Shown: in pieces, positions 25,245 to 39,296 of the stretch
Layout: each line of letters starts with the position of its first letter
Numbering within the stretch: position 1 is the stretch's first letter
NCBI GenBank assembly: GCA_049509915.1
Contig: JBEKZL010000061.1
Coordinates: 1-52,484, forward strand
Direction of reading: 5' to 3'
DNA: 52,484 nucleotides
Source of the DNA: JBEKYD01 sp049509915
GTDB lineage: Bacteria > Acidobacteriota > Terriglobia > Bryobacterales > Bryobacteraceae
Notes under the pieces: model-generated
Seen by the model: only the letters and a program-made list of their open reading frames with translations
The model's database searches: none
Told to the model about the DNA's origin: nothing
Program-made: the position numbers and the translations under genes

Positions 25245-25810
25245 TTAGTGCGCAACTTCGGACACCTCTTTAGCATCCAGGCTCTCCAGAAACTGGGCCG
25301 TCTTCTGGCGTTCGAACAGCGGGTCCTCCGATTCGATGCACAGAAAGAACCGGTCGCGCGATGCCAACGCGAACCGCTTGGCATTGAATACCGGGTGATA
25401 CGGCATCGGCAGCCCGCACAGGCCCAATAGGCCGAGCACGGTCGTCAAACCAGCAAATAGAATCGTGCATTCGAAGGTGATGACAAAATACTCCGGCCAG
25501 CTATGGAGCGGCCGGCCGCCCACGTTGATCGGATAATAGATAACGGTGACGAAGTACTGCAGGAGATAGCCGAGCGCGCCGCCCGTGAGCCCTCCCAGCA
25601 GCACCAGCAGGGGCAAACGGTTGTGATGCAAGTGGAGCGCGTCGGTCAACTCTTCGATCGGAAACGGGGTGTACGCGTCCAGCTTGCGATAGCCTTCTTC
25701 GCGCGCCGCGCGGGCCGCTTTCACCAGCGCGTTGGGAGTCTGGAATTCGGCGATCAGCCCGTAGGCCGGAGTGCTTTCGGCCGTGGCGTGGCCGCTCGCG
25801 GCGAGTTCAC

Positions 25811-25814
<4 letters not shown>
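25245..25814 (-). CDS. actD: Alternative Complex III subunit ActD (DUF3341)
   Basis: 189 residues. Begins with a soluble part (YGLIAEFQTPNALVKAARAAREEGYRKLDAYTPFPIEEL) typical of DUF3341, then two membrane helices (LPLLVLLGGLTGGALGYLLQYF and YFVITFECTILFAGLTTVLGLLGLCGLP) and a conserved C-terminal part with LPMPYHPVFNAKRF. ActD is a structural membrane subunit of ACIII. Overlaps actC as ATGA. Unlike the other act junctions, the gap to actE is filled by a palindromic element. Confidence 0.95.
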
Positions 25815-27199
<1,385 letters not shown>

Positions 27200-27208
27200 G
27201 TTCGCGCC

Positions 27209-30123
<2,915 letters not shown>

Positions 30124-30127
<4 letters not shown>

Positions 30128-30783
30128 CGGTGGCAAGTGGAACAACTGGTTAGTGTCCGCGCGTCCTGTATCTTGTATTCCGCTACCAGGCGGGTCCCGA
30201 CCTCTTTCTGGTCCCCGGCCGGTTCGTAACCCATGGTAGTGATAAACTCGCGCGGTCTTACATAATCTTGGGGGTTACGATGACAATCGAGACACCACGA
30301 CATCTGCAGCGTCGGATGCTGCGATGTCAGCGCCATCTTGTCGATCCGCCCGTGACAGGTCTCGCACCCCACGCCTTTGTTCACGTGAATGCTGTGATTG
30401 AAGTAAACGAAGTCGGGCAGGTCGTAAACCCGCGTCCATCGAATCGTGCCGCCGGTGCGAAAGGCTTCGCGCACCGGTTCCAGCGTGGGGCTGGTATTCC
30501 AGATCTGCGAATGGCAGTTCATGCAAGTCTTGATCGGTGGAATGTTGGCGAACCCGGAGGTTTCCACCGTCGTGTGGCAGTAGCGGCAGTCGATGCCCAG
30601 CGCGCCCACGTGGTGCGCATGGCTGAACGGCACTGGCTGCTCACGTACTTCGTTCTGCCGCGTCGAATAACCGGAGCGATTCAAAGTGTCGAACGCCCAG
30701 CCGGCGAAGGCGATCAGGAATACCGCGGCGAAGATGCTGATCCGCGCGAGCGCATTGGAACTGCGATTGAATATCTGGGACAT
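30124..30783 (-). CDS. actA: Alternative Complex III subunit ActA (pentaheme cytochrome c)
   Basis: 219 residues. N-terminal membrane anchor (ISIFAAVFLIAFAGWAF, about 15-31) and a periplasmic domain with five CXXCH heme sites at 66-70, 87-91, 140-144, 164-168 and 214-218, the number expected for ActA. It takes electrons from ActB and passes them to ActE or directly to the oxidase cytochrome. First gene of a 12-gene operon reaching to oxidase subunit IV, all on the minus strand with overlaps or gaps of under 20 bases except at actD-actE. Confidence 0.96.
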
Positions 30784-30962
30784 GGTTTTAGCTCGGCCTG
30801 AATCCCAGTGACAGACAGTTGTGCTTTCCCATTGTTTGTGTCAGACAGCTTGAAACCCGGAGACTCCCGCTTGTTTCCGGCGCCAGTCTAACTCGGCGCG
30901 GCACCAACCTTCACTCCGGCGTTTTCCCATTGTAAACGACCCGGGGCCCCAACTTAGATCCA

Positions 30963-30991
30963 ATTAATGCTGTAAATTACTACAATTTCAA
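30963..30991 (-). promoter_or_regulatory. Candidate sigma-70 promoter of the respiratory operon
   Basis: On the minus strand TTGAAA (30991-30986), a 17-base spacer and ATTAAT (30968-30963). It gives a leader of about 170 bases before actA. The -35 overlaps the asparaginase stop codon. The leader holds a repeated TTCCCATTGT at about 30826 and 30925. It fits consensus 5/6 and 4/6; no other good pair was seen in 30784-30987. Confidence 0.4.
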
Positions 30992-32121
30992 GAGCGTTCC
31001 AGCAGATACACCGCATCCTCGTGCCGGCAGCCTTCGGCCGTACACACCGCCAACTGCGCCTTTCGCCGTGTCTCGACCGAAGGCCTGTCCCACAGCGAAG
31101 CGCCGCAGTATTCCCCATCCTTACGCAGTACGTAAAAGTGCAAATCGATGGCTTCCAGACGCTTTCGGTCGTTGTCGAAATTGCGCGCCACGCGCTTCAA
31201 CGCTTCGATCGCAGCCTCCTTGGGCGGCAATCCGTGGTGCATGTTCTCCACAATCAGATGCGCGCCGCACACGCGAAGATTCTCTTCTCCGCGTCCGGTC
31301 GAGCCCGCCCCGCCAATATCCTGATCGAGCCACATCCCGCCGCCCACGATCGGCGAATCCCCCAGCCGCCCGGCCAGCTTCCACGCCATCCCGCTAGTGG
31401 TGGTGACCGCCGACATCTCGCCCTTCTCGTTCAGAGCGATACAGTTGATGGTGCCGTGCGGCGGATGGATGGCGTAATCCCAGAGCTCCGCCAGGGTCTC
31501 GACGCCGATTTGCGGGAACGTCCGTTGGACTTCCCGAATCGCCGCAGTCTTGCGCGCCTCGGGCGGCGCATCCACGCCCGGCCCCCAGTTGCTATGCCCG
31601 TTCGGATCGCGGAGCGCCCGTTTCCACATCAGCCAGGCCGCGCGCGCTTCGTCGGTGAAAATATCCTCTTCCTTGAAACCCTCCGCTTTGGCGAACTTCA
31701 GCGCCCCCGCTCCCACCAGCATCATGTGATCGGTATCCTGCATCACGCGCTGCGCCACCTTCGAGGGCGTCTTGATATTTTGCAGCGCCCCCACCGCGCC
31801 CATGCGCCGGCTGGGGCCGTGTACCACACTCGCGTCCAGCTCCACCACCCCGTCTTCGTTGGGCAACCCGCCGTAGCCCACGCTGTGATCGCGCGGGTCG
31901 AGCTCCACGATATTGACTCCCGCAATCACCGCGTCGAGCGTATCCCCGCCGCCCGAGATAATCTCCATCGCCTTAGCGCAGCAATGAAGACCGCCGTCGT
32001 TCATGTTGGCGCTCGAAATGACAATCCGCTTCGGCCGCGCCTCGGCCGTGGCGATCCCCACCGCCGGCAGCGCGGCAGCGCCCATCAGTACCGCTCTCCT
32101 ACTCCATTCCGGCCTGCTCAT
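30988..32121 (-). CDS. TAT-exported N4-(beta-N-acetylglucosaminyl)-L-asparaginase family hydrolase
   Basis: 377 residues. TAT signal WSRRAVLMGAAALPAVG at the N-terminus. The rest is a family-2 asparaginase / aspartylglucosaminidase precursor. The autocleavage site is HGTINCIALNEKGEMSAVTT (about residue 224), where Thr of GTIN becomes the nucleophile. SGMAWKLAGRLGDSPIVGGG supplies the conserved substrate-binding Arg-Gly-Asp region. The protein would be cut into alpha and beta chains in the periplasm and hydrolyse glycosylasparagines or beta-aspartyl peptides. Exact substrate is not fixed by sequence. The stop overlaps the presumed operon promoter of actA. Confidence 0.9.
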   Translation of the reverse strand: MSRPEWSRRAVLMGAAALPAVGIATAEARPKRIVISSANMNDGGLHCCAKAMEIISGGGDTLDAVIAGVNIVELDPRDHSVGYGGLPNEDGVVELDASVVHGPSRRMGAVGALQNIKTPSKVAQRVMQDTDHMMLVGAGALKFAKAEGFKEEDIFTDEARAAWLMWKRALRDPNGHSNWGPGVDAPPEARKTAAIREVQRTFPQIGVETLAELWDYAIHPPHGTINCIALNEKGEMSAVTTTSGMAWKLAGRLGDSPIVGGGMWLDQDIGGAGSTGRGEENLRVCGAHLIVENMHHGLPPKEAAIEALKRVARNFDNDRKRLEAIDLHFYVLRKDGEYCGASLWDRPSVETRRKAQLAVCTAEGCRHEDAVYLLERS

Positions 32122-32335
32122 TTCCCCTTGCCGCCCACACCGAAGCCCGCCATGGAGCCGCCGCCCCAGCCGAACTCCACATCTCTAGTTTTGGCAGAGA
32201 AACATTATGTCACAGCCTGAGCGGGATGGTGTACTCCTGTTTTCGCACCATTTTGCATGCCCGCCACCGGCATTGACGAGCCCCGCCCGTCGCCCTACAC
32301 TGAGAACAGGGACGCACGCCGACCGTAGTGTCAAC

Positions 32336-32584
32336 ATGACCGTTACCGTCAAGAGCAAAATGCCGATTGTCGTCCCTCCCTCCGTTCGCCGGCTGGCGGG
32401 TTTCAAGAGTGGGAACAAGCTCGAATTCAAGGTGAGCGGTGGCATCGTTTCCATTTTTCCTAAACGGGATTCCGGCGACACCCTGACGCCCGAGGAAGCG
32501 AAGATCGTGCGCCGCGGCGAGGCGCAACTCAGACGCGGCGACTCGAAACCCTGGCGCGCCGTGAAACATGCGCTGGCTCGCTGA
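32336..32584 (+). CDS. AbrB/MazE-type antitoxin
   Basis: 82 residues from ATG at 32336; the longer frame upstream is out of family. The N-terminal half is a SpoVT-AbrB swapped-hairpin DNA-binding domain: VKSKMPIVVPPSVRRLAGFKSGNKLEFKVSGGIVSIFPK. The C-terminal part (TPEEAKIVRRGEAQLRRGD) would bind and neutralise the toxin. It overlaps the downstream toxin by 17 bases, typical for type II toxin-antitoxin pairs with coupled translation. Antitoxin probably represses its own promoter. Confidence 0.88.
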   Translation: MTVTVKSKMPIVVPPSVRRLAGFKSGNKLEFKVSGGIVSIFPKRDSGDTLTPEEAKIVRRGEAQLRRGDSKPWRAVKHALAR

Positions 32585-32840
32585 GCTCTCCGGCGAAGCC
32601 CAAAAGCAGCTTGCGCGGCTATCCCCGGACGTGCGGCAACGCATCGTGCGCGCCATCGATGAATTCGAGGAAAAAGACGACTTCCGGCGGAGCAACATCA
32701 AGGCGCTTGAGGGACCCGCATGGAAGGGGCGTCTCGGAAAGAAGGTCGGCCCCTACCGGATCATTTTCACGAAGTACCCCAGCCACGGCGTGGTGGAAAT
32801 CTCCGCCATTCTCTTGCGATCCAAAAGTACCTACCGTTAG
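32568..32840 (+). CDS. RelE/ParE-family toxin
   Basis: 90 residues: MRWLAELSGEAQKQLARLSP, two helices to about residue 45, then the beta-sheet core with KALEGPAWKGRLGKKVGPYRIIF and a short C-terminal strand. This is the RelE/ParE fold; the conserved Arg of GPYRIIF and basic residues around it fit an mRNA-interferase-type RelE, but gyrase-directed ParE is not excluded. Intact and paired with the AbrB-type antitoxin. Confidence 0.87.
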   Translation: MRWLAELSGEAQKQLARLSPDVRQRIVRAIDEFEEKDDFRRSNIKALEGPAWKGRLGKKVGPYRIIFTKYPSHGVVEISAILLRSKSTYR

Positions 32841-33015
32841 CCCGGATATCATCTCGCGTCCTACAGGAAGCGGCGCGGCCCTCAGCACCCCCCTTCCCTC
32901 CCCTTGCGCCTCGCCCTAAAACACCGGATAATGTCCTAATTCCCCGACGCCCGCGGCCCCCGCCGGGACGCGGTGGTTTTCTCATCCGGGAAGACTGGAG
33001 ACCGAGGCTGGTAAC

Positions 33016-34326
33016 ATGACGAAAAGCGAGATCATTCTGGCCAACCAGGAATTCCTGTTCCCCGCCGTCTTTCATTATTATAAGGAGCCACTGGTAGTGG
33101 CTCGTGCCAAGAACCAATACCTTTGGGACGCCGATGGTAATCAATACCTGGATTTCTTCGGCGGCATCGTTACCGTGAGCGTCGGCCACTGTAACGACCA
33201 GGTGAACGCCAGGCTTCACCAACAGATCGACACCCTGCAGCACGTTTCCACCCTCTTCGCCAATGAGCCGCAAGCCGCCCTGGCCAAGAAAATCGCCTCC
33301 ATCACACCGGGCGGCCAACTCACCAAATCGTTCTTCACCTGTAGCGGCACCGAAGCCAACGAAACCGCCATCCTTACCGCCCGCTGCTACACCGGCAATA
33401 CCGAAATCGTGGCCCTGCGCCACTCCTACCACGGGCGCTCGTCAATGGCTATGTCCCTCACCGGCGTCGGTTCCTGGCGCCTCGGCCTGCCGCAAGCCGG
33501 GGTGGTCCACGCCCACAACGCGTATTGCTACCGCTGCCCCTTCGGCCTGAAATATCCCGATTGCGAAGTCCGCTGCGCCGGCGATATCGAGGAGCTGATC
33601 CGCAGCTCTACTTCCGGCCGCATCGCAGGCTTCATCGCCGAGCCCATCCAGGGCGTCGGTGGCTTCATCACCCCGCCCAAGGAATATTTCCGGATCGTCG
33701 AGAAGGTGGTTCGCAACTACGGCGGCATCTTCATCAGCGACGAAGTCCAGACCGGCTGGGGACGCACCGGCGGCAAGTGGTTCGGCATCGAACAATACGG
33801 CGTCGTGCCCGATATCATCACCGCCGCCAAGGGGTTGGCCAACGGCAGCCCCATCGGCCTTACCGTGGCCAAACCCGAAGTGGCCGACGCCGTCAAGGGC
33901 CTCACCATCTCCACCTTCGGCGGCAACCCCGTCACCTGCACCGCCGCCAAAGCCGTCATCGACTTTATCGAAGAACAGGATCTGCTTACCAACTGCACCG
34001 AAACCGGCGCCTATCTGCACCGCCGCCTGGCCGAGTTGAAAGAAAAGCACGAAATCATTGGCGAAGTGCGCGGCATGGGCTTGATGGCCGCCCTGGAACT
34101 GGTAACCGACCGCGGCAACAAAACCCCCGCGCCCGCCGAAACCGCCCTGGCTCTGGAAGCCGCGCGAGAGAACCGCATCATTCTCGGCAAGGGCGGCATG
34201 TATGGTAACGTGCTGCGGATCTCCCCGCCCATGAACGTCGGCCGCTCCGACGTCGACCAGTTTATCCAGCTTCTGGACAAGAGCCTGGCGGCCGCGACCG
34301 CCACCGTGGCCGGGAGCGCGCGATGA
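33016..34326 (+). CDS. Class III aminotransferase (AGXT2/beta-alanine-type)
   Basis: 436 residues, fold-type I PLP enzyme. Seen: FFTCSGTEANETAILTAR near residue 108, HSYHGRSSMAMSLTG near 140, ISDEVQTGWGRTGGKWFG near 240 and the Schiff-base Lys272 in ITAAKGLANGSPIG. The neighbours make reductive pyrimidine degradation, so the likely substrate is beta-alanine or beta-aminoisobutyrate, the end products of that route, with pyruvate or glyoxylate as acceptor. Overlaps preT as ATGA. GAGG lies upstream of the ATG. Confidence 0.9.
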   Translation: MTKSEIILANQEFLFPAVFHYYKEPLVVARAKNQYLWDADGNQYLDFFGGIVTVSVGHCNDQVNARLHQQIDTLQHVSTLFANEPQAALAKKIASITPGGQLTKSFFTCSGTEANETAILTARCYTGNTEIVALRHSYHGRSSMAMSLTGVGSWRLGLPQAGVVHAHNAYCYRCPFGLKYPDCEVRCAGDIEELIRSSTSGRIAGFIAEPIQGVGGFITPPKEYFRIVEKVVRNYGGIFISDEVQTGWGRTGGKWFGIEQYGVVPDIITAAKGLANGSPIGLTVAKPEVADAVKGLTISTFGGNPVTCTAAKAVIDFIEEQDLLTNCTETGAYLHRRLAELKEKHEIIGEVRGMGLMAALELVTDRGNKTPAPAETALALEAARENRIILGKGGMYGNVLRISPPMNVGRSDVDQFIQLLDKSLAAATATVAGSAR

Positions 34327-35693
34327 GCCGTGCATCGGCCGCCTTGCAACCGGCGCCTGCCGTTGCGCGCAATCTCGAGCAGTTCCCCGAGTTGCATCCG
34401 CCCCTCGACCAACAGTCGGCCATGGCCGAAGCCAACCGCTGCCTGTTCTGCTTCGACGCCCCTTGTACCGGCGCCTGCCCCACCCACATCGATGTGCCGC
34501 GCTTCATCAAGAAAATCGCCTCCGGCAACCTGCGCGGCTCGGCATCGACCATTCTCGATGCCAACATTTTGGGCCTGAGCTGCTCCCGCGTCTGCCCGGT
34601 CGACGTGCTCTGCGAAGGCGCCTGCGTGCTGCACCGTTACAATAAGAAGCCCATCGAGATCGGCCGCCTCCAGCGCTACGCCATGGACGCCTTCTATGCC
34701 GCCTCGGGCGGCGTCGCCGCCCCCTTCCCGGTTCCTCCGGCCGCGGACCAAACTCAAAAGGTGGCGTGCATCGGCGGCGGGCCGGCCTCGCTCGCTTGCG
34801 CCGCCGAGTTGCGCCGCCACGGCTATCCGGTCGCCGTGTTCGACAACCGCACCTTTCCCGGCGGCCTCAACACCTACGGCGTCGCCGAGTACAAGCTGCG
34901 CCCGTCCGACAGTCTCCGAGAGGTGGAAGTGGTTCGCTCCCTGGGAGTCGAATTCCGCCAGGCCGACGTCGGCGTTTCGGTCTCTCTGGAGGCCATCGAG
35001 GAAGAGTTCGCCCTCGTCTTTCTCGGCATGGGATTGGGCGCCATGGAGCGCCTCGATATTCCCGGCGAGGACCTGCGCGGCGTCATCGATGCGCTTCACT
35101 TCATCGAACGCTACAAAACCGCCGCGGATTTCGCCGTAGGCAAGAGAGTGGTCGTGATCGGAGCCGGCAATACCGCCATCGACGCCGCCAACGCCGCCCG
35201 CCGCCTGGGCGCCGACGAAGTTCACATCTTCTATCGCCGCACCGAACGCGAAATGCCCGCTTTCGGCTTCGAATTCGCCCACGCCAAGCTGGAGGGCGTA
35301 CGCTTCCATTGGCTCGCTCAGCCGATCGAAATCCTCGGCCGCGAAGGCCGCGTCACCGGCGTCAAATTTCAGGAAACCAGCCTGTCGGGTACCCATGCCG
35401 GCGGGCGCCGTAAGGTCTTACCCGTCCCCGGCGTCTTCTTCGAATGCGCCTGCGATATGCTCATTCCCGCTCTCGGGCAATCGCGCCTCACGGGCTTGCT
35501 GGAGCGGAAGCCAGGAATCGAGGTGTCGGGCGGCGTGATCGTGGTGGAACGCGCCACCGGCCAAACCGGCAATCCTCGCTATTTCGCCGGCGGCGATTGC
35601 GTCAACGGAGGCCGCGAAGTGGTCGATGCGGTGGCCGACGGCAAACGCGCCGCACTTGGCATGATCGGCCGCCTGGGGGCCCGGCATGGCTGA
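34323..35693 (+). CDS. preT: NAD(P)-dependent dihydropyrimidine dehydrogenase subunit PreT
   Basis: 456 residues. N-terminal iron-sulfur domain like that of the glutamate synthase small subunit (CLFCFDAPCTGACPTHIDVP near residue 40, CSRVCPVDVLCEGACVL near 85), then FAD-binding CIGGGPASLACAAEL near 150 and an NAD(P)-binding GAGNTAIDAANAARRLG near 278, with HIFYRRTEREMPA. It takes electrons from NAD(P)H via FAD to the iron-sulfur clusters and passes them to PreA. Overlaps preA by eight bases. Confidence 0.93.
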   Translation: MSRASAALQPAPAVARNLEQFPELHPPLDQQSAMAEANRCLFCFDAPCTGACPTHIDVPRFIKKIASGNLRGSASTILDANILGLSCSRVCPVDVLCEGACVLHRYNKKPIEIGRLQRYAMDAFYAASGGVAAPFPVPPAADQTQKVACIGGGPASLACAAELRRHGYPVAVFDNRTFPGGLNTYGVAEYKLRPSDSLREVEVVRSLGVEFRQADVGVSVSLEAIEEEFALVFLGMGLGAMERLDIPGEDLRGVIDALHFIERYKTAADFAVGKRVVVIGAGNTAIDAANAARRLGADEVHIFYRRTEREMPAFGFEFAHAKLEGVRFHWLAQPIEILGREGRVTGVKFQETSLSGTHAGGRRKVLPVPGVFFECACDMLIPALGQSRLTGLLERKPGIEVSGGVIVVERATGQTGNPRYFAGGDCVNGGREVVDAVADGKRAALGMIGRLGARHG

Positions 35694-37044
35694 TCTCACC
35701 ACCAACTTCGCCGGTATCCGCTGCCCCAACCCTTTCTGGCTGGCTTCCGGACCGCCTACTAATTGCGGCGAGCAGGTGATGCGCGCCTTCGACGCCGGCT
35801 GGGGCGGCGCCGTCTGGAAAACCATCGGCGACCCCATCGTCAACGTGTCCTCGCGCTATTCCTCGGTGGATTGGGCCGGCCAGCGCATGATGGGGCTCAA
35901 CAATATCGAGCTCATCAGCGACCGCCCCATTGAAGTCAACCTGCGCGAAATCGCCGACGTGAAGAAGCGCTATCCCGCCCATGCCGTCATCGCTTCGCTG
36001 ATGGTGGAATCCAAACGCGGAGCCTGGCACGACATCGTCAAAGGCAGTGAAGACGCTGGCGCCGACGGCCTGGAGCTCAACTTCGGCTGCCCGCACGGCA
36101 TGAGCGAACGCGGCATGGGCTCCGCCGTGGGCCAGGTGCCCGAGTACGCGTGCCTGATCACCGAGTGGGTGAAGGAAGTCGCGCGCACTCCCGTGCTGGT
36201 CAAACTCACTCCCAATATCACCGATATCCGCGCCGTCGCGCGCGCCGCCAAACGCGGCGGGGCCGACGCCCTCAGCGCCATCAATACCATCAACTCCATC
36301 ACCGGCATCGATCTCGACACTTTCACGCCGCGCCCGGACGTCGGCGGCCTCTCCTCCCATGGCGGCTACTGCGGTCCGGCGGTGAAACCCATCGCCCTGC
36401 ACCTGGTCGAGCGGGTGGCCTCGGACCCAGAGGTCGGCCTGCCGATTTCCGGCATCGGCGGCATCGGCGGCTGGCGCGAAGCCGCGGAATTCATGCTGCT
36501 CGGTTGCGGCACCGTCCAGGTTTGCACCGCGGTCATGCACTACGGCTACCGCATCGTCGAAGATATGATCGACGGGCTCTCCAACTGGATGGACGAAAAA
36601 GGCTTCGCCACGATCGACGATTTCCGCGGCCGCGCCCTCGCCAAAGTCACCGAGTGGAAGCACCTCGACCTCAACTACAAAATCGTGGCCCGCATCCACG
36701 CCGACACGTGCATCGGATGCGAGCTCTGCTATATCGCCTGCTGGGATGGCGCGCACCAGTGCATTCACCTCGACGCGGCTCACTACGCGTACATCAAACC
36801 CGCCGATTTGGAAGCCGCCAGCCGTGCGCGCATCGCCGTCACTCCAATTGCCAAACTGGGCACACCCCACGCCGCGCCCTCCACCACTCCCCCCGAACGC
36901 ATTCCCCACGTGGATGAAGAAGAATGCGTCGGCTGCAACCTGTGCTGGCTGGTTTGCCCCGCCCCCGGCGCCATCACCATGGAAAAGGTCCCCGTCGGCA
37001 AACAATCTGAATCCTGGCACCAGAGGACCCAGTCCCATGCCTGA
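35686..37044 (+). CDS. preA: Dihydropyrimidine dehydrogenase subunit PreA
   Basis: 452 residues. FMN-binding dihydroorotate-dehydrogenase-type barrel with the catalytic loop NFGCPHGMSERGMG; Cys135 corresponds to the general-acid Cys of mammalian dihydropyrimidine dehydrogenase. The C-terminus carries two [4Fe-4S] motifs: Cys342, 345, 348 with Cys352, and Cys414, 417, 420 with Cys424. It reduces uracil and thymine to the 5,6-dihydro forms. The barrel also shows KLTPNITDIRAVARAAKRGG near residue 165. Directly followed by a run of hairpins before the dihydropyrimidinase. Confidence 0.94.
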   Translation: MADLTTNFAGIRCPNPFWLASGPPTNCGEQVMRAFDAGWGGAVWKTIGDPIVNVSSRYSSVDWAGQRMMGLNNIELISDRPIEVNLREIADVKKRYPAHAVIASLMVESKRGAWHDIVKGSEDAGADGLELNFGCPHGMSERGMGSAVGQVPEYACLITEWVKEVARTPVLVKLTPNITDIRAVARAAKRGGADALSAINTINSITGIDLDTFTPRPDVGGLSSHGGYCGPAVKPIALHLVERVASDPEVGLPISGIGGIGGWREAAEFMLLGCGTVQVCTAVMHYGYRIVEDMIDGLSNWMDEKGFATIDDFRGRALAKVTEWKHLDLNYKIVARIHADTCIGCELCYIACWDGAHQCIHLDAAHYAYIKPADLEAASRARIAVTPIAKLGTPHAAPSTTPPERIPHVDEEECVGCNLCWLVCPAPGAITMEKVPVGKQSESWHQRTQSHA

Positions 37045-37053
37045 CCCCTTCGT

Positions 37054-37112
37054 GGCGCACGCACTCGTGCGTGCCGCGTCGAGACTCGTCTCGACGCCCA
37101 TGCCCCGGCATG
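37054..37112. repeat. Three tandem perfect hairpins between preA and dihydropyrimidinase
   Basis: GCACGCAC/GTGCGTGC (37057-37074), CGTCGAGAC/GTCTCGACG (37077-37096) and CATGCC/GGCATG (37099-37112), each with a two-base loop. They lie inside one operon, so they may act in mRNA processing or partial termination, or be remains of a palindromic element. The GTCGAGAC core also appears as a half at about 4086. Confidence 0.75.
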
Positions 37113-37158
37113 AAGACCCGCGTCCTGTCTGGTCCCCCCATCCTCGGAGCCTCCATAA

Positions 37159-38553
<1,395 letters not shown>

Positions 38554-38591
38554 TCTGGGAGCGCCCGCCGCAGGGTAAAATAGGAAACGGC

Positions 38592-38798
38592 ATGAAGTTT
38601 CTGGTTAGCGTTTATCAGGACGAAGACGGCATGTACATCGCCGAGTGCCCGTCGATTCCAGGGTGTGTCAGCCAGGGGCAGACAGAGGCCGAAGCTAAGG
38701 CCAACGTTGCCGATGCAATCCGGGAATGTCTGGCGGTGCGGGCCGAACTCGGCATGCCCCTGACCGTGGCGACACACGAGGTTGAAGTGGCAGTCTAG
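38592..38798 (+). CDS. hicB: HicB-family antitoxin
   Basis: 68 residues: MKFLVSVYQDEDGMYIAECPSIPGCVSQGQTEAEAK, a partial RNase-H-like HicB fold with the typical PSIPGCVSQG turn, ending with VATHEVEVAV. No DNA-binding tail is present, so it is a short HicB. Its stop is followed at once by the ATG of hicA (TAGATG), an antitoxin-first order that is common for HicBA in this phylum. Confidence 0.9.
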   Translation: MKFLVSVYQDEDGMYIAECPSIPGCVSQGQTEAEAKANVADAIRECLAVRAELGMPLTVATHEVEVAV

Positions 38799-39008
38799 AT
38801 GCCGACTCTTCCCCTCTTTCGACCGCACGAAGTAGTTCGTGCGTTCGAACGCTTGGGTTGGCAGGTCGCCAGACAACGAGGTAGCCATATCGTGCTGACC
38901 AAGCCGGGCGCGCTCGCATCGCTCTCGGTTCCCGATCACGCCCAAGTCGCCCGTGGCACCCTGCGAACCTTAATCGCAAAGGCCGGCCTGATGGCGGCTG
39001 TCCGTTAG
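38799..39008 (+). CDS. hicA: HicA-family mRNA interferase toxin
   Basis: 69 residues with a double-stranded-RNA-binding-like fold: EVVRAFERLGWQVARQRGSH, then IVLTKPGALASLSVPDHAQVARGTLRTLIAKAG. His of RGSH is the usual catalytic residue. The gene is intact and coupled to hicB. Its 3' end abuts the broken antitoxin gene on the other strand. Confidence 0.9.
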   Translation: MPTLPLFRPHEVVRAFERLGWQVARQRGSHIVLTKPGALASLSVPDHAQVARGTLRTLIAKAGLMAAVR

Positions 39009-39039
39009 CTTGAGAGCGCCCGAGTGAGGGCGGTCCAGC

Positions 39040-39287
39040 TTGAGTTCCAGGTCCTGCGGTGTGCGAATACTAAATCCAAGGCGGCGGGCGAACTGCGATT
39101 ACGACAAGCCCGACTTCGCGCGAATGGCCTTCACATCTATCGGGCCCGGCACGTCGTACGCGTATTCTCGCAGACAGACCTCACCCCAGACGGCCGCGGC
39201 GGCTTCCTTCAAGCCTTCCACAACGTCCTTCCCTACCCGACTGACCTTCTCAGGCGCGCGCTTACTTACCCGCTTGTTTCTTGGCAT
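39040..39287 (-). pseudogene. Broken XRE/NadS-type antitoxin gene
   Basis: The frame starts MPRNKRVSKRAPEKVSRVGK and reads EYAYDVPGPIDVKAIRAKSGLS up to a TAA stop at about 39099-39101. In the same frame after the stop the HTH continues: SQFARRLGFSIRTPQDLELK. Intact relatives read GLSQSQFARRLGFS through without a stop, so one codon (probably CAG) has become TAA. The part after SIRTPQD also looks degenerate. Such proteins are antitoxins of RelE-like toxins; no toxin gene lies next to it. A product of 62 residues would lack the recognition helix. Confidence 0.75.
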
Positions 39288-39296
39288 GGCAATTTC

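Noticed and set aside
30820..30935. Repeated TTCCCATTGT upstream of actA as an operator
   Set aside because: Only ten bases match, about 100 bases apart, without symmetry; chance cannot be excluded.
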